Shown in pieces: positions 45,591-55,864 of a stretch of DNA of 64,000 nt. The position numbers and the translations under genes were made by a program. A model generated the notes under the pieces. It had not been told where the DNA came from. It did no database searches and was given only the letters and a program-made list of their open reading frames with translations. Location: contig NC_079205.1 in assembly GCF_026745355.1 (NCBI RefSeq), positions 50,125,072 to 50,189,071 on the forward strand. Reading direction: 5' to 3'. This DNA is from Beta vulgaris subsp. vulgaris (taxonomy: Eukaryota > Streptophyta > Magnoliopsida > Caryophyllales > Amaranthaceae). Position 1 is the stretch's first letter; each line of letters opens with the position of its first letter.

Positions 45591-48500
45591 ATGTTTATAA
45601 GTAGTTGGAACATTCGAGGGGCGAGGAGGCCTCTAGCTTTGGAGGAGGTAAAATCTTTTTGTATGATAAATAAGGTCTCTATTATGATGTTGTGTGAGAC
45701 CAAACTTTCCACACCTCCTTCGGATGGATGTGTAAGGCATTGTGGTTTTTCAAACTTTGGTTACCTCCCTTCTTTTGGTTTAGCAGGTGGAATGTGGATT
45801 TTTTGGAAAGTGCCTAATTGTAATCCATTTGAAATTCCGTCTATTATTAAATCTGATCGTTTTTGGTCTTGTAATATAAAGTTATTAGAGTTGAATTTTA
45901 ATTTTACTCTTTTATTTATTTATGCACCGCCAAATTATCATTTGAAGTATGCATTTTGGGAGGAGCTAATTACGTTTATTCAAAGTATTTCTGGGCCTTA
46001 TCTTGTTATGGGTGATTTTAATGAGTTGAGTTCTCATTTAGATAAACAAGGAGGTGCTGCTTTTAGTTTTTCAAGACTTGCATGTATGAATCATTTCTTT
46101 TCTGTTGTAGATTGTTATGAACTTCCTTGTTGTGGTCATAAGTTTACATGGCGAAAATCTATAGATAGTATTTCTAACATTTATGAGAGATTAGACAAAG
46201 GAATTGTTAGTTTAGATTGGCTTAGTATGTTTCCTAATGCAAAAATAAAACATCATGCTTTTACATCGTCAGATCATTGCCCTATTTCTGTAGAATTACA
46301 AAGCCGAAGCAATCTTAAGTTTCCCCCATTTAGATTCGATAAATTATGGACTACTCGCAAAGATTTTGATGTGATTATTAAAAAGTCTTGGTGTCATAAG
46401 TTTCAAGGTTCTAATATGTATTGTTTAGTCCAAAAATGTAAGTTATTAAAATCTCTAGCCAAAAATTGGGTCTCGACCAGATTTGGTAATATTAATAGGC
46501 ATTAATTTCAGTAGAGAAAAAACTAGGACAAATCCAAAGTTGTATTGAAAATCAAGGCATTAATTCCAGCTTAAGCCATAGGCAATTTTTGCTTTTAGGT
46601 AAACATAATAAGTTACTTGCTTTTCAAGATATGTACTGGAAAGTACGTGCTAAATCTAATCAGCTAAAATTAGGAGATGCTAATACTAAGTACTATCATA
46701 CTTGTGCTTCCATTAGGAGAAACCGGAGTTTAATTTCATCTATTAAGGATGTTTCAAATTCGAATTTATCTCACCCTAAGGATATTGAAGAATGTTTCAC
46801 GGCTGCGTTTAAAACTAGATTTTTATCTAATTCAAGCTGTGGGTTTGATTCAGAAATTGATTTAGCATTGTTATCTCCAATAATCTCTGAGGAGGATAAT
46901 GAGCAACTTTGTGCGACTGTTACAATGGCAGAGGTTAAGGAGGCATTATTTGATCTTGCTCCTGATAAAGCGCCGGGCCCTGATGGGTTCACCCCTTTCT
47001 TCTATCAAAAATATTGGTCTCTTGTAGGGAACTCTGTATTCCGTGCTGTTGCGGCTTTTTTTTCATTCGAGTAGGCTTCTCAAAGAGATAAACCATAGTT
47101 TCATCACGCTGATACCCAAAGTAGAGAATCCAGACAATCCTAACCAGTTTAGGCCTATAAGTCTCTTCTCCACTATTTACAAAATTATTTCTAAAATTAT
47201 GGCAAATAGAATGAAAATTGTGTTAGGTAAAATTATCCATCCGCTTCAGGGAGCTTTTGTTCCTGAAAGACTAATTCAGGATGATATGCTGTTAGCTCAT
47301 GAAGTGTTTTATTCTTTTAAAATAAGAAGGGGAGGGAAGGTTGGGTGGCTATTAAATTGGATATGGAAAAAGCATACGATAGGTTGGAGTGGAGATACGT
47401 TCTGGCCTGTTTAAGAAAATTGAGGTTTTGTGAAAAATGGGTTAGTTGGGTAGAACAATACATTACGACTGTTTCTTTTTCCGTTCTGGTTAATGGTATT
47501 CCAGGTGATATGTTTTGCCCGTCCAGGGGTATTCGGTAGAGTGACCCTCTCTCTCCGTACATTTTCATTCTGTGTGCTGAGATGCTTGCTAGATTATTAT
47601 TTCAAGCTAGTATTGAAGCTCCCAGATTAGTTGGTGTTACTCTAGGACATTCAAGGTGTAATATCCCATTCTTAACGTTTGCGGATGATACAATGATATT
47701 TGCAAAACCAAAAATGGAGAGTTGTACAGCTATTAAATCCATCCTTGATAAGTATTGTCATATGTCAGGTCAATTAGTCAATTTTCATAAGTCAGCTTTT
47801 CAGTGTACTTCTAACACCTCGGAGGAATTGATTTCGTCATTCCAAAGGGTGTTACAGATGCCACATACCGATTCTTTAGGGAATTATTTAGGGTGTCCTA
47901 TAGTAAGTGGAAAAGTGACAAATTCTTCCTTTTCGTTGATTCAGGAACGGGTGTCCGCCCAATTATCTAAATGGCGAGCTAATTCTCTTTCGCGGGCAGG
48001 TAGAATTGTATTAATACAATCTAATCTAGCTTCAAAAGCTAGCTATCAGATGCAGAGTTTTTCTTTACCACCTCATATTCTTTCTTCTTTGGATAAGTCT
48101 TATAGGAATTTCCTTTGGAATAAGGAACCTGAGTCAAAAGCTCCTAATTTGATAGGGTGGGATAAGGTTTGTCTTCCCAAAAAGCTGGGTGGGTTAGGAT
48201 TAAGAAAAGAAAAGATATATAATCAAGCTCTGCAACTAAAGTTACTTTGGAAATTGCTTAGGATGCCGAAAAATTTGTGGGTAAGGTTGGTTACACAGAA
48301 GTATTTAAAACGAGAAAGTCTGTTTTCCTACCAGCCTAAGACTAATGTTTCTTGGCAATGGCGTAAACTTATGGCTTTGAGGGCCCCGTTTAGGAGGGGT
48401 CTAAGGTGGATAGTGGGGGATGGGAAGTCTATTTCTTTTTGGGATGATAATTGGGTTTATGAGTCGCCAATTAGCGAGCGATGTTTGCCGCGTCCAAATT

Positions 48501-49762
48501 TTGAGCATCTTAAAGTGAGTTTTTTTATTTCCGACTCGGGCAATTGGAACTATGAGCTTCTAAGTCAATTTGTTCCTATGACTGTTGTTAATGATATTGG
48601 TAGTATTTTTCTCCCTTCAAATGGGGTAGAAGATAAGATTATCTGGGGTTTAACAGCGGATGGTGAATATTCTGTTCAGTCTGGTGCTCGCCTTTTACAA
48701 GGTATCAAATCTGGGAGCTATAGCCGAGTGGGGTATGATTGGATTTGGTCAGCAGATATCCCTCCTAAGATTAAATTTTTTCTTTGGAAAATCTGCCAGA
48801 ATGGGCTTCCCACAAAAAAGAGATTAGAGCTTAGTCATGTGTTTCTGCCTTTAGAGTGTGTGTTTTGTAATTATCATGCGGAAGATGCTCATCATTTGTT
48901 CATTTCTTGCCCTTATGGACAAGTTGTCTTTGAACATGCTTCAGATCTCTCCATACATCCATCTCTTCCTAGGATGGGTAGTTCCTCCTGCTTTATAGAG
49001 TATGTTTGTAACTTAAAGCGAGTAGCTTCTTTGAAGGATATTAGATTTATTGCCATTGTCTGGTGGTTTATCTGGTATGCCCGAAATAATATTATTTTTC
49101 GTCAACATTCGATTTCTGCAGGGGCTCTAGGTAGTATGATTAAAACGTTTATTCAGAATTGGGAACAGGCTAATCAAGGGTTGAATTTGGGTTTTGCCTC
49201 CTCTCCTGTCTCCCAAAAGATCGCCAGTAAGAGGCCTATAAGGACTAATATAAGTTGGGTTCTGCCTCCAGCTAATTATGTTAAACTTAACTTTGATGGC
49301 TCCAAGACTATTGATGGGCGCACAACGTATGGCTTTGTTATTAGAGATTCTTTGGGCAACCTTCTTCTTAGTGGAGCTAGTCAAATTGCGCAGCATTATT
49401 CTGTGCTTGTGGCTGAAGCCTGGGGGCTTGGGGAAGGGATTCGAGGTGCTCTTTTTTTAGGAGTAAAGAATATTATTATTGAAGGAGATCTTATGTCTCT
49501 TATTCAGGCTATTAAACGAATTTGGAAAATTTCGTGGTCAATCGAAGCTCTTATTATTGATTCTGAGAAAGATTTGGGTAAGTTTGAGTCTTATAAAATT
49601 CATCATGTGTTCCGTGAAGCTAATATGACAGCTGATTGGATGGCGAATCGGGGCCACTCTGTTGCTAATCTCTGTTATTGGTTTGAGTCTCATAATGCTC
49701 TGTTTTCCACTATCATCCGTAAGGATGCTTTAGGGTGGCCTGTCTCTTGGATCCCACCCTAG
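45591..49762 (+). pseudogene. LINE ORF2: endonuclease-reverse transcriptase-RNase H, broken by frameshifts and a stop
   Basis: The endonuclease part (45591-46505) shows SSWNIRGARRP, CETK, MGDFNE and SSDHCPIS. The reverse transcriptase part shows PDKAPGPDGFTPFFYQKYW, LIPKVENPDNPNQFRPISL, LDMEKAYDRLEW and the catalytic FADD box. Then come a Cys/His zf-RVT segment (ECVFCNYHAEDAHHLFISCP) and a C-terminal RNase H with LNFDGS, EAWGLG, IEGDL and REANMTADWMANRG. Lesions: a TAA at 46503-46505 with a frame change before 46589, a frame change near the T run at 47056-47063, another near 47335, and an in-frame TAG at 47537-47539 just before the SDPLSPY motif, where the family normally has Gln. The rest to 49762 is open. 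The element cannot make a full ORF2 protein as written. Confidence 0.92.
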
Positions 49763-49801
49763 TTTTCTTTCTGGCTAAAAAAAAAAACTCTTTAAATTGC
49801 A

Positions 49802-50179
49802 ATATTTTTCTTATTTGAAAATTTTATATTAACTGCGACATTTCTTATTTGATAATTATCGTCTATTTATCTCTATCATATCACATGACCCCACTTTCGG
49901 AGGAGAATGTGAGAGGAGTGGCATTCCCAATTTCCCACACCTTGTACCTTCATAAGTTTGATTTGTTGTGTTTGAGTTTTCTTTGCTTTTTTTCCTTTTG
50001 TTGGTTCGTACCTCATTTGCACACACAAAAAAAAACATGGCCCTCACTTTTTTATTTGTCTTAAACTCCCTACTTTTTATATGGATTTATTAAAATAAAT
50101 GTGTCAATAGGGTATATTTGGTAAAATACTGTTGAAAAGGAGTTATAACTAAAAAGCTAAATGAAACTGATATGGTTAA
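49802..50179. other. 3' flank of the LINE, no gene
   Basis: AT-rich sequence with short unsupported frames. It continues the DNA that lies upstream of the LINE insertion (before 43032). Nothing else is seen. Confidence 0.4.
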
Positions 50180-50704
50180 TCTCTATTATATAAGTCAAGG
50201 GAGGAGGTTTGGTGTTCTCCTTTAAAATGACTAGATTACCCTCTAATAATTCAAAATCAATGTTTTTCTTATAAAAAATTAAAAATGAGAATAAATGCAA
50301 CTTGCCATATGAAATATGTCAAAATTGGAATAAGAGATTGACACAATCAATTTACAAATTTAATTATAATCTTTAATAAAAAATAATTAGTGATATTTCC
50401 TGACAACACAATAATACTTCATATTTGCAAGGTTCAAACAATATGGTTTATTAACATTTATAACTGTTAAAGAACTATACTATAATCGCTGACAAAGAAT
50501 TAGTAAATCATGACCAAGATTTTCAATTACAATATTGAACAGTTAAAAATCGATCACCTTTAATTTAAAAAGATAATAACATTTACAAAGGACCTCAATA
50601 ATATACACCACTACCAAAATAATTATAGATTAAAAAAACATGTTCATTCGTACATATAGCTACATAAGATTGTTGACATACGCATCGCGTGCGTATATGA
50701 CTAG
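50180..50704 (+). mobile_element. Non-autonomous Helitron (copy 2), plus strand, 525 bp
   Basis: It starts TCTCTATTATATAAGTCAAG right after an A and ends CTAG right before a T, so the insertion is between A and T. A hairpin ACGCATCGCGTGCGT ends six bases before CTAG. There are no inverted ends and no target duplication, as expected for rolling-circle transposition. The first 20 bases differ from copy 1 (24277-24763) at one position. Confidence 0.82.
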
Positions 50705-50967
50705 TGTTAACAGTTGAAATTCATAAGGTGTTGAAACTAATAAGGTAATTGATTAGTTTAATTTATTCGTATTTGGCCAAATTAGTTGTTGTCAACATTT
50801 TAAAAAGTTTATTCAAAATTCCAATCATTTAATTTAAAAAAGTTAAAACTATATTTAATCATTTTTTAAAATTAACATTAATTCATTGATTCAAAGTCAC
50901 ACGACATCTACAATAGAAGTAGAAACTAAAAACTACATATCAAAATGAAATAAATACAATTGTAATA

Positions 50968-51211
50968 CTACCTCTGTTTTTATTTAGTTGCAACATTTTG
51001 ACTTTCACGCTTGCCAATGTACAATTTCAAATCGTTTTATCTCTAATTGTATGTAAGTAAAAATTATAAAAATTTGATATTATGAAAGCTTTTAAACAAG
51101 ACCCCACATGACTATATTTTGTTTAACATATAAATCAATAAATGTGGTCAAATAAGAGAGCATGAATTGTGCAATTTGTCAAACGTTGCAACTAAAAAAG
51201 AACGGAGGTAG
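50968..51211. mobile_element. Stowaway MITE, 244 bp, upstream of FRL-C
   Basis: Inverted ends CTACCTCTGTTTTTATTTAG plus TTGCAAC and the complement ending AAAAGAACGGAGGTAG, with TA on both sides (50966-50967 and 51212-51213). Confidence 0.85.
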
Positions 51212-51630
51212 TATGACAAAACCACGATAGTTGAGTAGATGTGACATTTCTAAAAACCCTCATTTTTCACAATTTTAACCAACTAAAATTTTATTTGAAG
51301 TATTTCCCGAACACTATTAAACATTTTAATATCTACATTTTTTTAGCACCTCTTATCATTTAACGTACTTAAAATATTTTTCCAAATATAGCCAAGGACT
51401 TACGCACACATGGAGTAGAATAAGAAGTGGAAGTGGAACTGTGGAAGTGGAACTGGATAATCTAGGATTAGTAAAGACAATATCTTAATTCTTACTTGAC
51501 CCGAGACTCCGAGTAATACTCTTCCTTCCGATACCATTGGACATTGGTTAGTTTTAAACACTGCGTTTCTGCATTCCATTTTCCAAGGTGTTTCCCGCTT
51601 TTTCTTCATCATGCCTTCTTCTTGATCATT

Positions 51631-51650
51631 CTCTCTCCTAGGGTTTCATT
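51631..51650 (+). promoter_or_regulatory. Telo-box leader motif in FRL-C
   Basis: CTCTCTCCTAGGGTTTCATT lies about 40 bases before the start codon. TAGGGTTT is the reverse of the plant telo-box AAACCCTA, known as a binding site for telobox-binding factors in plant promoters and leaders. The flanking 60 bases also match the FRL-A leader, ending ATTTTTCATCA/ATTTTCATCA before the ATG. Confidence 0.5.
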
Positions 51651-51679
51651 TCTGTAAAATTCCACCAAAATTTTCATCA

Positions 51680-54600
51680 ATGGAGGAGAAACCAACAACT
51701 TCAACTTCAACTTCAATCGACACGGAGGTCACAACGTCAGTTATGAGCAAACTCGGCGAAGCATTTGAGAATTTCCAGTCAAATGCAGTCTCGATCCTCT
51801 CTCTCTCCAAACAATGGAAAAGCTGGCAGAGTTCCTTCGCCGTTGTCGAAGCTTCAATGGCGAGTCGTGAGAAGGAATTACAGTCGAAGGAGAGAGAACT
51901 TAGTGATGTTGTAAGGAGAGTTGAAGTTTTGCAGGAGGAGATTGAGTTGAGTAAAAAAAAATTGGATTTCGGGGAGAAATTGATGATCGAGAGAGTTAAA
52001 GAGGTGGAGAAGAGAGAGAAAGGTGTAATCGAGAGAGAAGGAGTGATAGAGGTTAGAGAAAGGGGGATTTGTGAGCGTAACAGAGAGTTGGAGATGAAAG
52101 AGAAGGAGTTCGATGATCGATGTAAGATCAATTTAGGGTTTGAATTGAGGGAGAAGGAGATGAAGGAACATGAAGAGAGGTTGAAATTGAAGGAGAGAGA
52201 AATCGATGAGCGTGGCGAAGCGTTGGAATTGAAGCAGAAGGAAGTGAATGAGGGTTTCGTGGCGCTTCGAAATTCTCTAGAATTGAAGAAGGAGGAATTG
52301 ATTGAGAGTCGTCGACAGTTGACATTGCAGAAGAAGTGCTTGGATGAGCAATGTAGGAAGTTGAAGGTGAAAGATGAGGAAGTGGAATTGAAGGAGAAGG
52401 AGTTGAGGGAGTGGAGGAAGGTGGAGATATCGGTGGGAGATCGAGTGAAGGAACTCGAATCGAAGGAGAAAGTGATCATTGAGGGTGAGAAAAGAGTTGA
52501 GAAATTGCAGGAAGAGGTTGCATTGGGGGAGAAATGTGTGAGTGAGAGGGTTAAAGAAGTGGAGAGAAAAGAGGAAGAATTGAAGGAGAAAGTTAAAGCT
52601 TTTGATTTGGAAGCGAAGATAAAATATGGTGAAATAATGGATATGAGAGGGAAGCTTATGGAGGAGATGAAGGTGAAGGAGGAAGCAATTAATGAGCGTT
52701 TAGAAGCGGTGGAGGTGAGTGAGAAGCAGATTGATGAACGGCGTAGTGCATTGGATTGCAGAGAACAACAATTGAATGATCAAAGAGAGGCTGTGGAGTT
52801 GAAGTCGAAGCAAATCAATGAGCGAAGCCAGTGTTTAGATTGCAGAGAACAACAATTGAATGACCAAAGAGAAGCTGTGGAGTTGAAGTCAAAGCAAATC
52901 GATGAGCGAAGCCAGTGTTTAGATTGCAGAGAACAACAATTGGATGATCAAAGAGAAGCTGTGGAGTTGAAGTCAAAGCAAATTGATGAGCGAAGCCAGT
53001 GTTTAGAGTTAAAATCAAAGCAAATCGATGAGCGAAGCCAGTGTTTAGAGTTGAAATCAAAGGAAATCGATGAGCGAAGCCAGATTTTAGAGTTAAAGGA
53101 GAAAGAGTGGAGCAAGGTTCTAAGATCACAGGAGCTGAATGACAATCAAAATAGAGGTGGTGATGCTTTTTATTCTGTCAAATTACATAAATTTTACATC
53201 TTTTGTATTGTTATTAATTGTTTGAAGGATGCTGTTTTTTGGGGTGTTCAGTTGCTTACTGCTGATGTTAATGATGTGTCTCTGATAATTTTTTAATTCG
53301 ATGGTTTGTGTTTTAGCCTCCTATCTATCTCACCCATTCTTCGAAAAGAGAGTAATGACATTGCAACAGACATTGATTACATAAAAACATGTGTTTGTCA
53401 TTTGTTGATATTGTTGTTGAACTAGTATCACTTAACTGGAGTTTAGACTTCTGAGTTCGACACATTTTGCTTTGCTTTGCTTTTGATTAAGATGAGTTAT
53501 GTTCATGTATCCTACAAACTCTCACATGATGAACTTTGATGAATTTGGATTCTTAGCTTTTCTAAAGTGCTTGTGTTTTTCAGCTCCTTTTGTCTCGAGT
53601 TTCTGATAACCTTTAGATATGGTCTCTATCTCTTTCCTCCTTGGATGTTCTTTCTAATGCTTATGTTCAATAATTGATTGCTTAGAGTTTACCGCTCCTC
53701 GACAAATGAAAAGTAGAGAACCTGTGCCAGAGGTTTGCAATGAGGTTCAATTGTTCTGCAGAAATATGGACCCTAAAGGCATGAGATCTTACTTAATTGA
53801 ATATTTCAAGAATTACAAGGAAACAGATACATTGCTTAAGAATGTATATGATTCTCTTCAGCTATCACTGGATCCAGCAAAGTTTGTTCTTGATGTGATT
53901 CGAAGTTTTCACAAGTTGCTGGACTCGGACAATGTGTCAGGACAAGTGTTTTCAAGTAGTTGCTTAGTTTTGTTAACAAGGTTGATAAAATTAAGGGCTC
54001 ATATTACACCACATGTAAAAGAAGACGCAGGAAAATTCAGTGTCGTGTGGAAAAGCTCTTTCACTAAGAGGGGTAGTAGCCCTTTGGAGATTTATGTCTT
54101 TCTCCTGTTTCTAGCCTCATTCAAGGCAGCACAGTCCTATGATTCAGATGAACTTCTTTCACTCCTTGGCACCTTTTATACTGATAGTGAGGTTCTTTGG
54201 CCTGAGCAAGACTCATATTTGTGCCGAATATTGGGATTGAAGAAGAAAATTCCAGGTATGCTAAACTCCTCTTGCACTTCTGTGTTGTGATAAATCTCAT
54301 CTCTCAGAGAGTACAGATACTAGTGTTGATTGCTTCAATTTCTTTAATATCACATGAATGTGTATAGTTACATAACATTAAGTATTACTTGAACAGGTCT
54401 TATCCAATCTCTTATTACGAGAGAGGAGCAGCTTCGAGCAGTTGTGTATGTATGTGCATTTAAGATGGAGGATGCTTTTCCACCAGCTTCTTTACTGAAT
54501 GCCCATATGGCTTGCATCAAGAAAAGAGTGCAGACGATGGTCAAGAAAGGAAGTGATGAAGCTCAGGTTTCTCTTTCTAAATCTTGTTTCTTTGATTGCT

Positions 54601-55104
54601 TTCTTATACAAGTAAAATTCAAATTTTCATATATTACAAAATATAGCGTTTGAAAGGTTTCATTCTCTGTGCACCTTCCAATTGCTTCCGGATTCCCATT
54701 CATTAGCTTTTCTGATTTATTATCTTGTGGTTTTATAATACTTGCTGCAGAAAGATGCTGTCGACATGGAAATATCTGCCCTCAAAACCATACTTAAATG
54801 CATTTCCAACTTCAAACTTGACTCCAGTTTTTCTCCTGCTCCACTGGAATCGCGCCTAAAACAGCTAGATGGAGCGAGGGAAGGGAAGACGAATAATGAA
54901 AGCTTATGGACAGGAAAGAAGGATCTTCCAAACTCGGAAAATAAGGGAAATGCTCTTCCTGTCGTTGATCAATCATATGTTGAGATTGGAAAGAAAAACA
55001 CTTCAACCTCCATAGAGTCCCCAAAACCAGCAAAGCGTCCTAAGGTAGGTGCTCGTCCAAAGATAATCATAAAAATTCCCAGCAGTTTGGCTGGTAGGAA
55101 GTAG
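51680..55104 (+). CDS. FRL5: FRL-C: shorter FRIGIDA-like protein with a single FRIGIDA module
   Basis: Exons read as 51680-53156, 53686-54255, 54397-54566 and 54751-55104, in phase, sum 856 aa. The head (MSKLGEAFENFQSNAVSIL, then QWKSWQSSF) matches FRL-A. The coil runs to about residue 490 and ends in near-identical 28- and 14-residue units (for example SKQIDERSQCLDCREQQLND). Exon 1 is spliced right after the coil, so the first FRIGIDA module of A and B is absent. The single module is in exons 2-3 (LFCRNMDPKGMRSYLIEYF, DPAKFVLDVIRSFHKL, YVCAFKMEDAFPP). Exon 4 has AKRPKVGARPKIIIKIPS, a basic likely nuclear signal, and stops without the Pro/Tyr tail and without exon 5. It shares leader and start context with FRL-A. 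It is either a trimmed copy or the older form. Confidence 0.87.
52754..53090 (+). repeat. Coding tandem repeats of 84 bp then 42 bp
   Basis: GATTGCAGAGAACAACAATT starts at 52754, 52838 and 52922, exactly 84 bases apart. From about 52965 the period falls to 42 bases (AAAGCAAATCGATGAGCGAA with small changes, three units). 42 bases is 14 residues or two heptads. Units are nearly identical, so the expansion is recent. Confidence 0.93.
53157..54750 (+). other. Introns 1-3 of FRL-C
   Basis: Intron 1 is 53157-53685, intron 2 is 54256-54396 and intron 3 is 54567-54750. They are much shorter than in FRL-A and FRL-B and show no mobile element. Confidence 0.75.
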
Positions 55105-55856
55105 CGATCTTATTGTTTTGGTGCCGATCGTGATCCAAGCTTATCATGTGTTCATGTGTAAGTTTGCAGTTGCTGGCCATCATTTTACGCGGCTGTTAAA
55201 TCATGTGTTTGTATCTCTTATTTTATACGCCAAGTAGTAAGTACTACTAGCTATTTTTCGGTGAAAGACTAAGGCAGCAACACATTGCAATATTCCTATT
55301 ACAATGAGACCAATGGGTTGGGGCCTGGGGGGTGTAATTGTGTAAAGGGGTGTAAATTGTAAAAGAACCGAGTTGAGTAGTACCTTATTCATATTTAAGC
55401 TTATTTATTTGGTCTAGTTGAAATGTTGAATTGAGTTCAAGCTATTTATTGAGATCAAAACTTTGTATAAGCTCGTCTTGTTCAGGAATTATTATGTTCG
55501 GGTTAGACAGGCTCATTACTAAAGTCAATTTGATATATATGAACTTCTGGTCATTTGCAACTTTTTGTGTTTTTGTAACTACTTCGTCAAATAAGCTAAA
55601 ACAAAATTGCTATACACAGCTAAAAAAAAAAAGCTAAATACAATATCTAAAATTATGCCTAACTTAATCATGGTTAATTTTAATTTTTTTTTTTAAAAAA
55701 AAAGAAATCTCGTATGCAGGGATGCATGAATGCGGCAAAATACATTACCATAAGTACTCGTGCACACAAGCCAACGTGTCACATTTATTTATAAAGTTGG
55801 ATGCGTTAGGGCTGTGAAAAATTCTAAAATGGGTCTATTGCATCCTCCCTAACATA
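55105..55856 (+). other. 3' flank of FRL-C
   Basis: It should contain the 3' untranslated region. No gene and no bordered repeat are seen. Runs of A and T occur at 55622-55632 and 55685-55705. Confidence 0.4.
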
Positions 55857-55864
55857 ATAGCCGG

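Larger units (their letters stand above)
43047..49786 (+). mobile_element. L1-type LINE, full length, with 15 bp target-site duplication
   Basis: ACTCTTTAAATTGCA occurs directly before the element (43032-43046) and directly after its A-rich tail (49787-49801), a perfect 15 bp target duplication. Between them lie a 5' leader of about 820 bases, ORF1 (43869-45563), a 27-base gap, ORF2 (45591-49762, broken) and a short 3' end with an A tail. Order and domains (gag-like protein with zinc knuckle, apurinic endonuclease, reverse transcriptase, RNase H) match the plant L1 clade. The intact duplication and only a few ORF2 lesions point to a fairly recent insertion between FRL-B and FRL-C. SINEs in the window probably used machinery of this kind. 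Confidence 0.93.

Noticed and set aside
51646..52479. 277-codon open frame on the minus strand across FRL-C exon 1, and similar antisense frames across A, B and D
   Set aside because: They are the mirror of repeated GAG/AAG/TTG codons in the coil and give low-complexity Ser/Phe/Leu text with no domain. The plus-strand frame has the conserved head and splice structure.
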